In this document: piece by piece, positions 8,786 through 16,180 of the stretch
Layout of the letters: each line of letters opens with the position of its first letter
Position numbering within the stretch: the first letter of the stretch is position 1
Origin: a virus
Reading direction: 5' to 3' (one strand)
Virus record (IMG/VR): IMGVR_UViG_3300049617_000440
Coordinates: 1-28,176 of that record
Length of the DNA stretch: 28,176 bases
Translations under genes and position numbers: made by a program
The notes under the pieces: model-generated
Told to the model about the DNA's origin: nothing
The model's input: the letters and a program-made list of their open reading frames with translations, nothing else
The model's database searches: none

Positions 8786-8995
8786 TCAACCATTCAGCGC
8801 CGAGGCCACGTCTGCGACTGGCGCGCTTTCTGGCGCGCAAGCGCGCTCGCCATCCCACAGCCATCCCTCGAGCACATCTGACTGATCGCTCAGATCCACC
8901 CATTGCAGCTCCGGATGAAAAAGCTCGCTGATCGCTCTATTGGTTTGCAGAAGTTCGCAAATGGCTCCATCTGCAACCCGCCCCCAAATGCGCAT
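8786..8995 (-). CDS. Short tail protein with ELFHP...W motif
   Basis: A 69-aa protein. It has the layout of small proteins that follow phage tail fibre genes: a short beta start (RIWGRVADGAICELL), then ISELFHPELQWVDLSD, then VLEGWLWDG. The exact function of this family is unknown to me; chaperone-like or baseplate-peripheral roles are guesses. The ATG at 8995 lies 1 bp after the stop of the glycine-rich protein, which suggests translational coupling. A longer reading from further upstream would run into the coding part of that gene, so it was not used. Confidence 0.6.
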   Translation of the reverse strand: MRIWGRVADGAICELLQTNRAISELFHPELQWVDLSDQSDVLEGWLWDGERACAPESAPVADVASALNG

Positions 8996-8996
8996 G

Positions 8997-10241
8997 TCAC
9001 CACTCCACCAATACAAGTCCTGCACCACCCTGGCCGCCGAGCCCGCCACCAATGCCGCCCGCGCCACCACCCCCAGGCGTAGTACCCGAACTCCCGTTCA
9101 CGTTCCCGGACGCAGAGCCGACCGCGCCGGGTGCGCCAGCACCACCGAAGCCCGCGCCGCCGCCTCCGCTCACCCAGTTGCTCCCGGCCTGAAAACCACT
9201 TCCCCCAGCGCTGCCCGTCAACGACACTGTCCCACCGAAGCCACTGCCCCCCGCAGCCCCGCCCGCCCCAGCAGCGCCGGAACCACCGAGCGCCCCCGCA
9301 GCGCCACCCGTCGCCGAAGCCAGGCTTCCAAAGCTCGATGTGCCGCCAACGGGCGCATTGCCTGCGCCGCCGTTGCCGACGGTCACGAAGAAACCCTGGC
9401 CGGGAGATACCGAAAAGAAACCCTCGCAATAGCCGCCGCCCGCTGCACCGCCACCTGCACCACCGAACCCCGCTCCGCCCGGCCCGCCGCCGCCCCAAAT
9501 GCGCAACCGCACTGCCTGCACGCCAGCCGGCACCGTCCACACGCTCTGATTGGCCGGCGTAAACGCCGCCAGATTCCGCGTTCCAGGAGACAGCTGCGGC
9601 AACTTCCAGTTCACGAAAGGCGCCGATGGCAACGCCACGATGTTGCCCGGCCCAACCGTTGTTTCTCCGTAATACACGCTGATGACGTAAAGCCCGGCCC
9701 AGCCGTCATCAACCGACGGAGTCTCCTGCGACCCCGCCGGCCCTGGTGGCCCAGCCTTCATCTGGATCTGCACCCGCTGCAGCCGCTGCGTGTTCTGCGG
9801 TGTACCTAGCCCGACCGGTCCGCTGTAGGGCTGCGCAGGATTGCTGGAATTATAGTAGGGCAACACCACCGGCGTGGTATCGATCTCGAGCAGGCTGGCT
9901 TCTATGAGATAATTGATACCCTGTCCCGGTACAGTTGGCGCAGTGGTGGTGAACGTCGCCGGAGAAAGGCTGATGCCCATGCGCAGAAGCGGCAGCGCCT
10001 CCGCGGCCAACGAGCCGAATGGCGAACTGTCAACCACGCCAAACTGGGTAACGCTACCGGGTCCCACCACCACCGAAAGCGAAGCCGGCTGCGTCGCCAC
10101 GCAAGTGAGGCCATCGGCGACAATGCTCGTCCCCAGCGTCGCCTGCGCCAGGTATCCCAGCGCCACCATCACGTTTCGCTCAGTATTGAGCAGGTCCGTA
10201 TCCAGCGGAATTCCGCCGGGATAGACGATCTGTCTGTCCAC
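8997..10241 (-). CDS. Glycine-rich receptor-binding / tail fibre protein
   Basis: A 414-aa protein beginning at GTG 10241, with AGAGAGG about 10 nt upstream. Residues 1-160 resemble a baseplate-facing domain (DRQIVYPGGIPLDTDLLNTE, seen in proteins that follow gpI). A short collagen-like GPPGPAG lies at 164-170. From residue 234 (VWTVPAGVQAVRLRIWGGGG) to the end the protein matches the Gly_rich_2 style, with about half Gly, alternating GG/GA runs and a final LVLVEW strand. Polyglycine-rich tips are known receptor-binding parts in some phage adhesins. It starts the host-recognition block, 41 bp after gpI. A longer frame open upstream overlaps gpI and was rejected. Confidence 0.75.
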   Translation of the reverse strand: MDRQIVYPGGIPLDTDLLNTERNVMVALGYLAQATLGTSIVADGLTCVATQPASLSVVVGPGSVTQFGVVDSSPFGSLAAEALPLLRMGISLSPATFTTTAPTVPGQGINYLIEASLLEIDTTPVVLPYYNSSNPAQPYSGPVGLGTPQNTQRLQRVQIQMKAGPPGPAGSQETPSVDDGWAGLYVISVYYGETTVGPGNIVALPSAPFVNWKLPQLSPGTRNLAAFTPANQSVWTVPAGVQAVRLRIWGGGGPGGAGFGGAGGGAAGGGYCEGFFSVSPGQGFFVTVGNGGAGNAPVGGTSSFGSLASATGGAAGALGGSGAAGAGGAAGGSGFGGTVSLTGSAGGSGFQAGSNWVSGGGGAGFGGAGAPGAVGSASGNVNGSSGTTPGGGGAGGIGGGLGGQGGAGLVLVEW

Positions 10242-10282
10242 GATCCCAAAACCTCTCTGAAGATTTGCGCAAACGCGAGCGC

Positions 10283-10924
10283 TCAGCCCGCAACTTTCAT
10301 CCAGGCGATGCTGGCAGCAGGCAGGATCTGCGTGACGGCCTGCTGAATATCTGCATCGCTGACCACCGTCGTCACCATAGACAGATCGCCATACCCCACG
10401 ATGCCACCAGTGCCATACCCGGCCAACAGAGCAATTCCGCCCCCGGCTGGCCGGAATGCCGTCACGAAAACCTGATAGGGCAACTGCAGCGAACCCCACC
10501 CGCCTGCAACGCCGTAGCCGACGCCGCCCAGTGAATATCCGCCCGTGTCGCTGGTCCTGGCAGGCTCGAATATGATCGGCGCCTTGCCGGTGAGCTCGGT
10601 CAAGGCCAGCACCAGCGCCGCACGCGTCGCACGCGGGCGTAGCAATTCCTGATCGATGCGTACTGTGAACAGATTGTCGGCCTCAGCATTTCGCCTCGGC
10701 AGGGCTGTGCCGAAGAAATCCGCGCTGATCATGTCCAGAAAACCGCCGCTCGCGGTGGCGATTCTCGCCTGCGCCTGCACAGTCTGAAGCAAGCCGTACA
10801 TGATCGACCAGCATGTGCCGAGCCCGGTCAGCACGGCCTGAAGCAGCGGCGCAGCATCCCCGAACCAGCGCGCCGGCAGCACGGCCTGCATGCGTGCCGC
10901 CATGTCTGAAGCGTCGCCGGTCAT
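10283..10924 (-). CDS. Baseplate / tail protein I-like (gpI, Mu gp48-like)
   Basis: A 213-aa protein. The N-terminus (MAARMQAVLPARWFGD, then LLQAVLTGLGTCWSIMYGLLQ) is a helical start as in gpI/gp48-type baseplate wedge proteins. The C-terminus ends in a region with QQAVTQILPAASIAWMKVAG, typical of this group. It comes directly after the J-like gene, matching the order V, W, J, I known from P2 and Mu. The family assignment depends mainly on this order. It is separated from gpJ by 119 bp that contain an A/T-rich repeat, unlike the tight spacing elsewhere. ATG 10924 has no strong ribosome binding site. Confidence 0.7.
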   Translation of the reverse strand: MTGDASDMAARMQAVLPARWFGDAAPLLQAVLTGLGTCWSIMYGLLQTVQAQARIATASGGFLDMISADFFGTALPRRNAEADNLFTVRIDQELLRPRATRAALVLALTELTGKAPIIFEPARTSDTGGYSLGGVGYGVAGGWGSLQLPYQVFVTAFRPAGGGIALLAGYGTGGIVGYGDLSMVTTVVSDADIQQAVTQILPAASIAWMKVAG

Positions 10925-10955
10925 TTCATATCAGCCCAGGATAAGAGGGAAAGGA

Positions 10956-10990
10956 TTTCTTTTTTAAAAAAAGAGGCAAAAGACTTTTGC
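10956..10990. repeat. Family 1 A/T-rich repeat, single half-unit
   Basis: The plus strand has TTTCTTTTTTAAAAAAAG, then AGGCAAAAGACTTTTGC. It has the same plan as units at 17140, 23264 and 26725: a TTCTTTT/AAAAGAA palindrome followed by GC-A-rich CAAAA..CTTTTG. It lies in the 119-bp gap between gpJ and gpI. The structure could act as a weak terminator or mRNA processing site. Confidence 0.6.
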
Positions 10991-11043
10991 ATGATGGCAC
11001 TGAGCCGGCCGCGAGCCGAAGCGCAATGGACCGAGGTTTTTGG

Positions 11044-12165
11044 TCAGTTCACCACGACCGAACCGGCGATAATCACCCCATTGACCGGCGCAGTCACATC
11101 GGCCCCGGCTCCATTGATCGCTGTCCCGACAACGCTCACTACCGACGCGTCGGCTCCATGCGCCAGCGCATCCAGCCTGGATATTGCGAGAGTCCCACCC
11201 ATGGGCAGCGACGCGATCCATGCAAGAATCGCCTGCTGAACCTCGGCCGCCACTGCAGAAGCTGTCAGAGGATTGGACGTCTCCAAAGTCATCTGCACCA
11301 CGACGGACACCACCACCGGCGGCGTCACCGCATAGGTCGATCCAAGCGGCCGCACCGCTTCCACGGCCTGTTGCACATCACTGATCAGCGAAGCAGGAGG
11401 CGATCCGGTTCCGTCATCGACAGCCACCACAAAATGTCCTGGAAGCGGATCGCCCAGACCATCCTGATTTTCCACAATGCTGTAGCGCAAGCCCTGCTGC
11501 ACGGCCAGGATTGCATGACTGAGGGCCAGCGGCGTCGCCAGAGAACGGCTGTTGATGTAGGCCTGAAAGCGCAGGCGCAACGACGCATCGCTCTCCGGAT
11601 CAACCCCACCGACGGTCGGCAAGGCATTGTTCACCGTATCGATACCCGGAATGGCGAAACTCAGCAGCCCGATGGCGCCCGCCAGCACATTGCCCGCGCT
11701 ACCTGGCACAACAGCCTGAACAGGCACATCGACAGATGCCAGCTGTGCCGGTAGACTGTAGACAGCAACACCGTTCGCCACGGTGCTTGACGCACTGGCA
11801 ACAACCACGAAACTCTCGGTGCCATCGACCGTACTCACGACCGTGCCCACCGGCACCACTGTGTTCAGACCGATGGTGTAGCGAGCAAACGTCACGATTC
11901 CATTCGCTGCCGCACCAGGCAGCCGAAAGAACGAGAAATCAGCCATCCAGCTATCCAGATCGGGCCCATTGCTGGTGGCAGCCCGAGTCATAGACAGAAC
12001 CTGCAGAATTAGCCACTGCATCCAAAGGGCGATGGACGCGCTGGCCTCAAGCAGCGCCCGCAACACACTGCCGACGGAAAGATCAATCAGTTGCTGCGCG
12101 CCGCCTTGCACCGCAGCGGCCATCTGCTGCACAAGGGCTGAGAACCCGCTGAGTGGAAGCAGCAT
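11044..12165 (-). CDS. Baseplate J-like protein
   Basis: A 373-aa protein from ATG 12165; TTG 12177 and GTG 12174 in frame are also possible. The body is typical of the baseplate J family: SVLRALLEASASIALWMQWL near the N-terminus, GPDLDSWMADFSFFRLPGAA, then a repeated beta region with SVDVPVQAVVPGSAGNVLAG, then GVDPESDASLRLRFQAYINS and 'PLALSHAILAVQQG'. In P2 and Mu this protein joins the wedges of the baseplate to the hub. It starts right after the gpW stop, so it is probably coupled. The length is normal for the family. Confidence 0.88.
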   Translation of the reverse strand: MLLPLSGFSALVQQMAAAVQGGAQQLIDLSVGSVLRALLEASASIALWMQWLILQVLSMTRAATSNGPDLDSWMADFSFFRLPGAAANGIVTFARYTIGLNTVVPVGTVVSTVDGTESFVVVASASSTVANGVAVYSLPAQLASVDVPVQAVVPGSAGNVLAGAIGLLSFAIPGIDTVNNALPTVGGVDPESDASLRLRFQAYINSRSLATPLALSHAILAVQQGLRYSIVENQDGLGDPLPGHFVVAVDDGTGSPPASLISDVQQAVEAVRPLGSTYAVTPPVVVSVVVQMTLETSNPLTASAVAAEVQQAILAWIASLPMGGTLAISRLDALAHGADASVVSVVGTAINGAGADVTAPVNGVIIAGSVVVN

Positions 12166-12166
12166 G

Positions 12167-12535
12167 TCAGGCACCAACCTGGAACGAAAGCACTTCTGTC
12201 GAGCGCGTGGTAGAATCGACGTAACTGATGCGCACCATCACGCTCCCATCGGCATTGCCTTGAACATCGATCAGCGGCTCCGGCACTCGTGAGACCGCCT
12301 GTTCCTTGAAGATCTGGCTGCGAATCACAGCGCGAATTGCCAGCGGGTCCACTGGCGTACCGACGAACTGAGCCAGCCCGGCGCCATAGGTCGGCTGCCA
12401 GATGTAATCGCCCGGATTGGTCAGCAGCCGCCGCAACACGCGTTGCTGGCCGAGGCTGGTGCCAGAGGTCAGCGCAATATCGCCTGTAGGCCCTGCCGAA
12501 AAATCATTGCCCCACAGCAGGTTTGCATCCTGCAT
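12167..12535 (-). CDS. Baseplate wedge protein, gpW / T4 gp25-like
   Basis: A 122-aa protein, a usual length for gp25-type wedge proteins. The diagnostic stretch is RRLLTNPGDYIWQPTYGAGL, followed by DPLAIRAVIRSQIFKE and 'ISYVDSTTRSTEVLSFQV' at the end. These match the GPW/gp25 family (family knowledge). The protein helps form the inner baseplate ring that triggers sheath contraction. It lies 15 bp after gpV and adjoins gpJ. Confidence 0.87.
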   Translation of the reverse strand: MQDANLLWGNDFSAGPTGDIALTSGTSLGQQRVLRRLLTNPGDYIWQPTYGAGLAQFVGTPVDPLAIRAVIRSQIFKEQAVSRVPEPLIDVQGNADGSVMVRISYVDSTTRSTEVLSFQVGA

Positions 12536-12550
12536 CCGTCGTCCCCTAAG

Positions 12551-13075
12551 TCAGTCGGTGGGCGTTGGCGTCACATCCGAAGGCGGATGCACATGGTCGT
12601 TGTAATGACCACGCAACCGCGACAATGCGCCGTCGCCATCGTAAACGTCGCCGCTCACGTGCAAATCGCCGGTATGATTCCACGATGGCGCCGAACTCGC
12701 GATCGTCCCATCATTCAGCAGCTTGATGAAACTCCCCGACTGATGCACGAGCCAGCACTCCCCGCTCGCCGCCGCCGGTGCAGGCGTCACGCTCGACCAA
12801 AGCCGTCCCATCACCAGCCCGTGCTCGGAGTCACCCTCCTGCCAGATCACCACCACCTGATCGCCAGGCGACGGCGGGCAGGCAAAGCCCCAGCCATTGC
12901 CAACCCACGCGGCGGCAACTGGCAGCCACCCCGACAGCACGCCTTCCGGCTGGATTTTCACGCGAACCGCAGCGGTCGTTGTATCGACCGATGTCACGAC
13001 AGCAAGCCTTGGCTGAGCCCAACCCTGGTCGAGTCGCGCTGCATGTGCCTTGATTACATTGAGGAAGCTATCCAC
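12551..13075 (-). CDS. Baseplate spike protein, gpV-like, with HxH apex motif
   Basis: A 174-aa protein from GTG 13075, with GAGGG 7 nt upstream. Residues 20-95 form an OB-like domain (VTSVDTTTAAVRVKIQ, then WLPVAAAWVGNGWGFACPP, then GDQVVVIWQEGD and GLVMGRLW). Residues 105-150 are a short beta-helix-like stalk. Residues 161-163 are His-Val-His in NDHVHP, the same kind of HxH that binds iron at the tip of P2 gpV and similar spikes. It overlaps the end of the gpD gene by 22 bp. It is the membrane-piercing spike of the contractile tail. Confidence 0.88.
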   Translation of the reverse strand: MDSFLNVIKAHAARLDQGWAQPRLAVVTSVDTTTAAVRVKIQPEGVLSGWLPVAAAWVGNGWGFACPPSPGDQVVVIWQEGDSEHGLVMGRLWSSVTPAPAAASGECWLVHQSGSFIKLLNDGTIASSAPSWNHTGDLHVSGDVYDGDGALSRLRGHYNDHVHPPSDVTPTPTD

Positions 13076-14094
13076 GGAGGCACCCTCGCTCTGACATGCT
13101 GCGTGAACCCGTGCGAAAATGAAATCCGCCTCTCCACGTCAGAAACGACATAGAGGCCATCGAAGCCGGTGCCGGTATCGGAGATCGCCAGGCTCATACG
13201 CGGCTGAAGCGTGAGTTCACCTGGCATCTCCAAATCCACACACAGCGCGTGTTGCGCCATCTGTCCAAGCACGCGCTGCGCCATGGCCTGCGCCACATTC
13301 GCCGAAACATTCGGCCTGACGATGACGTAATCTGCCGCCGCTCCACTACTCGCGCCAAGCGTCGCAGTCTGCGAAATAGAGGTTCCGCCACGGCAATCCC
13401 AGCTTTTCACAACAACCGACAAATCATTCTGCAGGCTCAGCGTTCTCTCGAGCCGCATGGCCGTGCAGTCCCCCGGTGTCAGGGTTACAACCACGCCCGG
13501 TGCCGGCTGCGTAAAATTCAACGTCTGCTGATCGATCCAAACGTCGAACGCTTCCTGCTCAGCGAGCCGGGTCAGCAGATCCCATTCAGTGGTGCTGCGT
13601 CCATGCTGGTCCACCGTTGTCCTGGCATACTGGCTCTGAAAATCCCGTCCCACCAGCGTGTAAGTCTCCGTCACGTTCGCCGTCAGTCCATGCCGCGCCG
13701 CGAGCAGCGTGGCGATTTCGCTTGCTGTCTGATTCTGGAAGGTCTCCTGCGTCCTGGCTTCGATCAGCAGCGCCGTCAGATCCCGCCCATCAACCGCGAC
13801 TTCGCCGCTGATCGGATCAATCTCAACAAAATCAGCAGGCCCCAGTATCATTGGCGCCCACGCACCATCGAGGCCGAACTGAATCCCGATCTGCAATCCA
13901 CCGGAGGTCCAAAGACCCGCCCCAGTAGCATCAAGTGCAATCCGTAGCCGGAAACGGTTGGCCGCCAGGTGGCTGTTACTGCTAACCTCCGCCTCCAGAA
14001 CCCCGCCTACCACCTGCCCATTGACCGTAACAGCTACGCCAGGTGCGCGCAGACTACTGCTGGCCAATCCCGCCTCCAGCCGAAGGGTCAACAT
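13054..14094 (-). CDS. Baseplate hub protein, gpD-like (late control D family)
   Basis: A 346-aa protein. It has the phage_GPD pattern: an N-terminal barrel (VAVTVNGQVVGGVLEAEV), FRLRIALD, IDPISGEVAVDGRDLTALL, then the conserved QTASEIATLLAARHGL and 'EWDLLTRLAEQEAFDVWID', with a final RISFSHGFTQHVRARV. These proteins form the hub (T4 gp27-like) onto which the gpV spike docks. It overlaps the gpX-like gene by 41 bp and the gpV gene by 22 bp. No clear ribosome binding site precedes ATG 14094, so expression may depend on coupling. Confidence 0.85.
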   Translation of the reverse strand: MLTLRLEAGLASSSLRAPGVAVTVNGQVVGGVLEAEVSSNSHLAANRFRLRIALDATGAGLWTSGGLQIGIQFGLDGAWAPMILGPADFVEIDPISGEVAVDGRDLTALLIEARTQETFQNQTASEIATLLAARHGLTANVTETYTLVGRDFQSQYARTTVDQHGRSTTEWDLLTRLAEQEAFDVWIDQQTLNFTQPAPGVVVTLTPGDCTAMRLERTLSLQNDLSVVVKSWDCRGGTSISQTATLGASSGAAADYVIVRPNVSANVAQAMAQRVLGQMAQHALCVDLEMPGELTLQPRMSLAISDTGTGFDGLYVVSDVERRISFSHGFTQHVRARVPPWIASSM

Positions 14095-14239
14095 CGGGGA
14101 TCGTCAAAGTGACGAGACCCTGAAGCCAGGGATCCAGAATATCATTCAGTGCCGCAATCCGCACCCATTGCGTCGCATCGCCAAGATAGACGGACGCAAC
14201 CTGGAACAGATTGCCACCGATCACAGTGACAACCTGCAT
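14054..14239 (-). CDS. Tail protein X-like (LysM-type)
   Basis: A 61-aa protein. MQVVTVIGGNLFQVASVYLG, then DATQWVRIAALNDILDPWLQG fits the small LysM-like gpX family that lies just before gpD in P2-like phages. The LysM core is short but the G-x-x-L-x-x-V-x and W-x-x-I-A-x-x-N pattern is present. The ATG shares its A with the stop of the preceding gene (TGATG), a classic coupling signal. Confidence 0.8.
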   Translation of the reverse strand: MQVVTVIGGNLFQVASVYLGDATQWVRIAALNDILDPWLQGLVTLTIPDVDPSAGGGIGQQ

Positions 14240-14919
14240 CAGCTTGCCTCCGATGCATTATTGATCGCCCGCCCCACATAGCCTTGCGCGCTTGTCAACT
14301 GTGCCAATGCGCCGGCAGCACTCACCAGACTCGCGAGATCGTTGGAGCCGAGACTAACCTCCGCGCTCGCAATGCTTCCCGTTATGGAGCTCTGTAAGCG
14401 TGCGAGACTATTGTTCGCCGCCGCTGCCGCCTGCGTACCCACCGTCAACGCTCCAGGGGCACTCGTGGCGGATGCCGCTGCCGAAACATCAATATAGCCC
14501 GAAGCAGTAACAAGATCCGAGGCGATAGCACTTGCTGCCGAGATGAAAATGTCTGCCCCAGCCTGCGCCTTATCCTGCAGCACCTTGCAGGTAATCTCGT
14601 AATAGATCCACCACGGGCTGCAATAGTCCAGCTTAAGTCTGCTGATGATCACGCTAAAAAAAAACTGATCCCAGCTGAGCGGCAGCAGCGCTCCCGCCGC
14701 GCGCATGGCGTCCAGCAGCTTCGCCCGGTCGCTCGCATCACCTCCCGACATTACGCCCGACCAGGCCAGGTCCGCGTCATCGCGTCCCATGGCATCGATT
14801 ATGCGCACGCCGCCGGGCAGCTTGTGCACTGCCAAGGCCTGCGCCCCGCCAAAACTCACCCGGCCGGGCACTTCAAAACCCTGGAGCGTCACCCCTCCAA
14901 GTTGCAGAACAACCATCAT
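14239..14919 (-). CDS. Tail/baseplate protein of DNA-circularization type (Mu gp43 / gpU-like position)
   Basis: A 226-aa protein. The N-terminus (LQLGGVTLQGFEVPGRVSFG, then HKLPGGVRIIDAMGRDDADL, then WSGVMSGGDASDRAKLLDAM) resembles proteins annotated as DNA circularization or gpU-like between tape measure and gpX. The rest (150-226) is Ala/Ser-rich and helical. The name is historical; a baseplate hub role is more likely (inference). The start overlaps the stop of the tape-measure candidate (ATGATG/TGA). The coding strand has nine consecutive T at 14656-14664, coding for Phe-Phe-Phe. Confidence 0.7.
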   Translation of the reverse strand: MMVVLQLGGVTLQGFEVPGRVSFGGAQALAVHKLPGGVRIIDAMGRDDADLAWSGVMSGGDASDRAKLLDAMRAAGALLPLSWDQFFFSVIISRLKLDYCSPWWIYYEITCKVLQDKAQAGADIFISAASAIASDLVTASGYIDVSAAASATSAPGALTVGTQAAAAANNSLARLQSSITGSIASAEVSLGSNDLASLVSAAGALAQLTSAQGYVGRAINNASEAS

Positions 14920-15908
14920 CCGCCCACCGTCGCTCCAGGCAGCAGCGCATTACGCCGCGGATCAAAGCCAGTCGGTCCGCCCGTCGCGCGACTTGCCTCC
15001 CTGCTCAGCAGTCGGGACATCCATCGGCCGACCAGAGCGCCATCGAGGAAAACATCGCCGTGCGTCGGCCCATGCGCAGTCTCTGCACTGCCCCGGCCAG
15101 GCCCGGGGCCTCCAGGATCGTCTGCTGCGGCGGCAGCCTGGTCCTGCCGCGATGTCTCCCTCAATGGCTCGGGCTCAAAAGCCGGCGCGCGAGGCCCTGC
15201 CCCAGTGTCGTGCGGCGTCGCCGACTTCTGCGCATTTCCCGCAAACCGCTCAGCACCGGCGAACGCAAAGGCCGGATCCCCATCCGGATGAACGCCCGAA
15301 CCCGTCGCGCCAAACACATCCAGCCGAACCTGAGGCTGCCGCCCCTCAACCGGTGGAGCAATCTGACCAGGCGCCGCCTGGGCCATCGCCTGCACATTTG
15401 CCGACGGCGCTGCAACGGACCGCTCTGGCAGTTGAGCAAAAGCACTCAGGTGGCCCGACGGCGCAATCGCGCTCGGTGTCAACTGGCCTGACGCCGCCGG
15501 CTTTCTGGCTTCCGTAACCCCCTCAGGGCCCAACACGACAATCGACCCCAAGACCGAACTTGGCACCGTAACCGCAGGAGCAATCGAAGGCGCCCTCGAA
15601 GGCGCCTCTGGCAACTCAACGGGCGAAACCGGCAAATCCGCAGCAGTCTGCACCCTCGGTTCTAAAGTGGCGGGCGCCCGCGCTTGAGTCGAAGCGGCTT
15701 CACCACCGATCCGGGAGCGCACCTGCGCCCCCGCAGACTGCGCCACTGTGAGCGCGGCCACACCCGCCTCCTGCAATCGCTGCACCGACGTGGCGCCCAC
15801 GCCCACCGCCCGTGTGACCGCCGCAACATCCCGCTGCGCCTTCGCAATGCCCTCCTCAACACCATCCTGCAGCGCCAACGAGATCCCGATCTGGAAAGCC
15901 TCGATCAC
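14916..15908 (-). CDS. Candidate short tape-measure / tail protein
   Basis: A 330-aa protein from GTG 15908, overlapping the preceding stop (GTGA). Residues 1-70 are helical (FQIGISLALQDGVEEGIAKA, then QRDVAAVTRAVGVG). Residues 75-280 are low-complexity and rich in Pro, Ala and Ser. The last 47 residues carry a conserved-looking end (GDVFLDGALVGRWMSRLLSR, then GPTGFDPRRNALLPG). It has the position of the tape measure, between the frameshifted chaperone and the gp43-like gene. Known tape measures are long and mostly helical, often with hydrophobic segments, so this is atypical. With the usual 0.15 nm per residue the tail would be about 50 nm. It may instead be a different tail protein, with the true tape measure absent. 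Confidence 0.5.
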   Translation of the reverse strand: MIEAFQIGISLALQDGVEEGIAKAQRDVAAVTRAVGVGATSVQRLQEAGVAALTVAQSAGAQVRSRIGGEAASTQARAPATLEPRVQTAADLPVSPVELPEAPSRAPSIAPAVTVPSSVLGSIVVLGPEGVTEARKPAASGQLTPSAIAPSGHLSAFAQLPERSVAAPSANVQAMAQAAPGQIAPPVEGRQPQVRLDVFGATGSGVHPDGDPAFAFAGAERFAGNAQKSATPHDTGAGPRAPAFEPEPLRETSRQDQAAAAADDPGGPGPGRGSAETAHGPTHGDVFLDGALVGRWMSRLLSREASRATGGPTGFDPRRNALLPGATVGG

Positions 15909-16180
15909 AGAACACGGCCTCCTAAAACTCTTGCCACTTCGGCAACCACTCGCCCAGCGTTATCGCGGCCAATCATTTCAAGAACCGCGCCCGGGGCACG
16001 GTGCCTCGTACCCACTTCCGCATCGCGCACCGCGGCCGACCGGCTCGCCACCATGATGCGTCCATCGCGAACGAACACACTGACATCTCCAGGGAAGCCT
16101 TGCGACGAGAGTCCGGTCCGCACCGCCTCCGCCAACATATCGCCCGCGGAGGCCAGTGCATCCATCAGGCTTTCTTCCAT
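15905..16180 (-). CDS. Small tail-region protein of unknown function
   Basis: A 91-aa protein that I do not recognise. It has an amphipathic N-terminal helix (MEESLMDALASAGDMLAEAV), then GFPGDVSVFVRDGRIMVASR, then a region ending RVVAEVARVLGGRVL. ATG 16180 overlaps the end of the frameshifted chaperone reading frame by 16 bp, and its stop overlaps the next GTG. The tight coupling on both sides supports a real gene. Further-upstream starts in this frame run through the chaperone extension and were not used. Confidence 0.65.
   Translation of the reverse strand: MEESLMDALASAGDMLAEAVRTGLSSQGFPGDVSVFVRDGRIMVASRSAAVRDAEVGTRHRAPGAVLEMIGRDNAGRVVAEVARVLGGRVL

Noticed and set aside
9000-9540. Short direct repeats that might suggest a CRISPR or minisatellite
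   Set aside because: They are Gly-codon repeats inside the glycine-rich protein; there are no fixed repeat and spacer lengths. No CRISPR array is present in the window.
10242-10499. N-terminal extension of the glycine-rich protein
   Set aside because: It overlaps the gpI coding region and has a Trp/Arg/Cys-rich, non-protein-like sequence. GTG 10241 has a good ribosome binding site.
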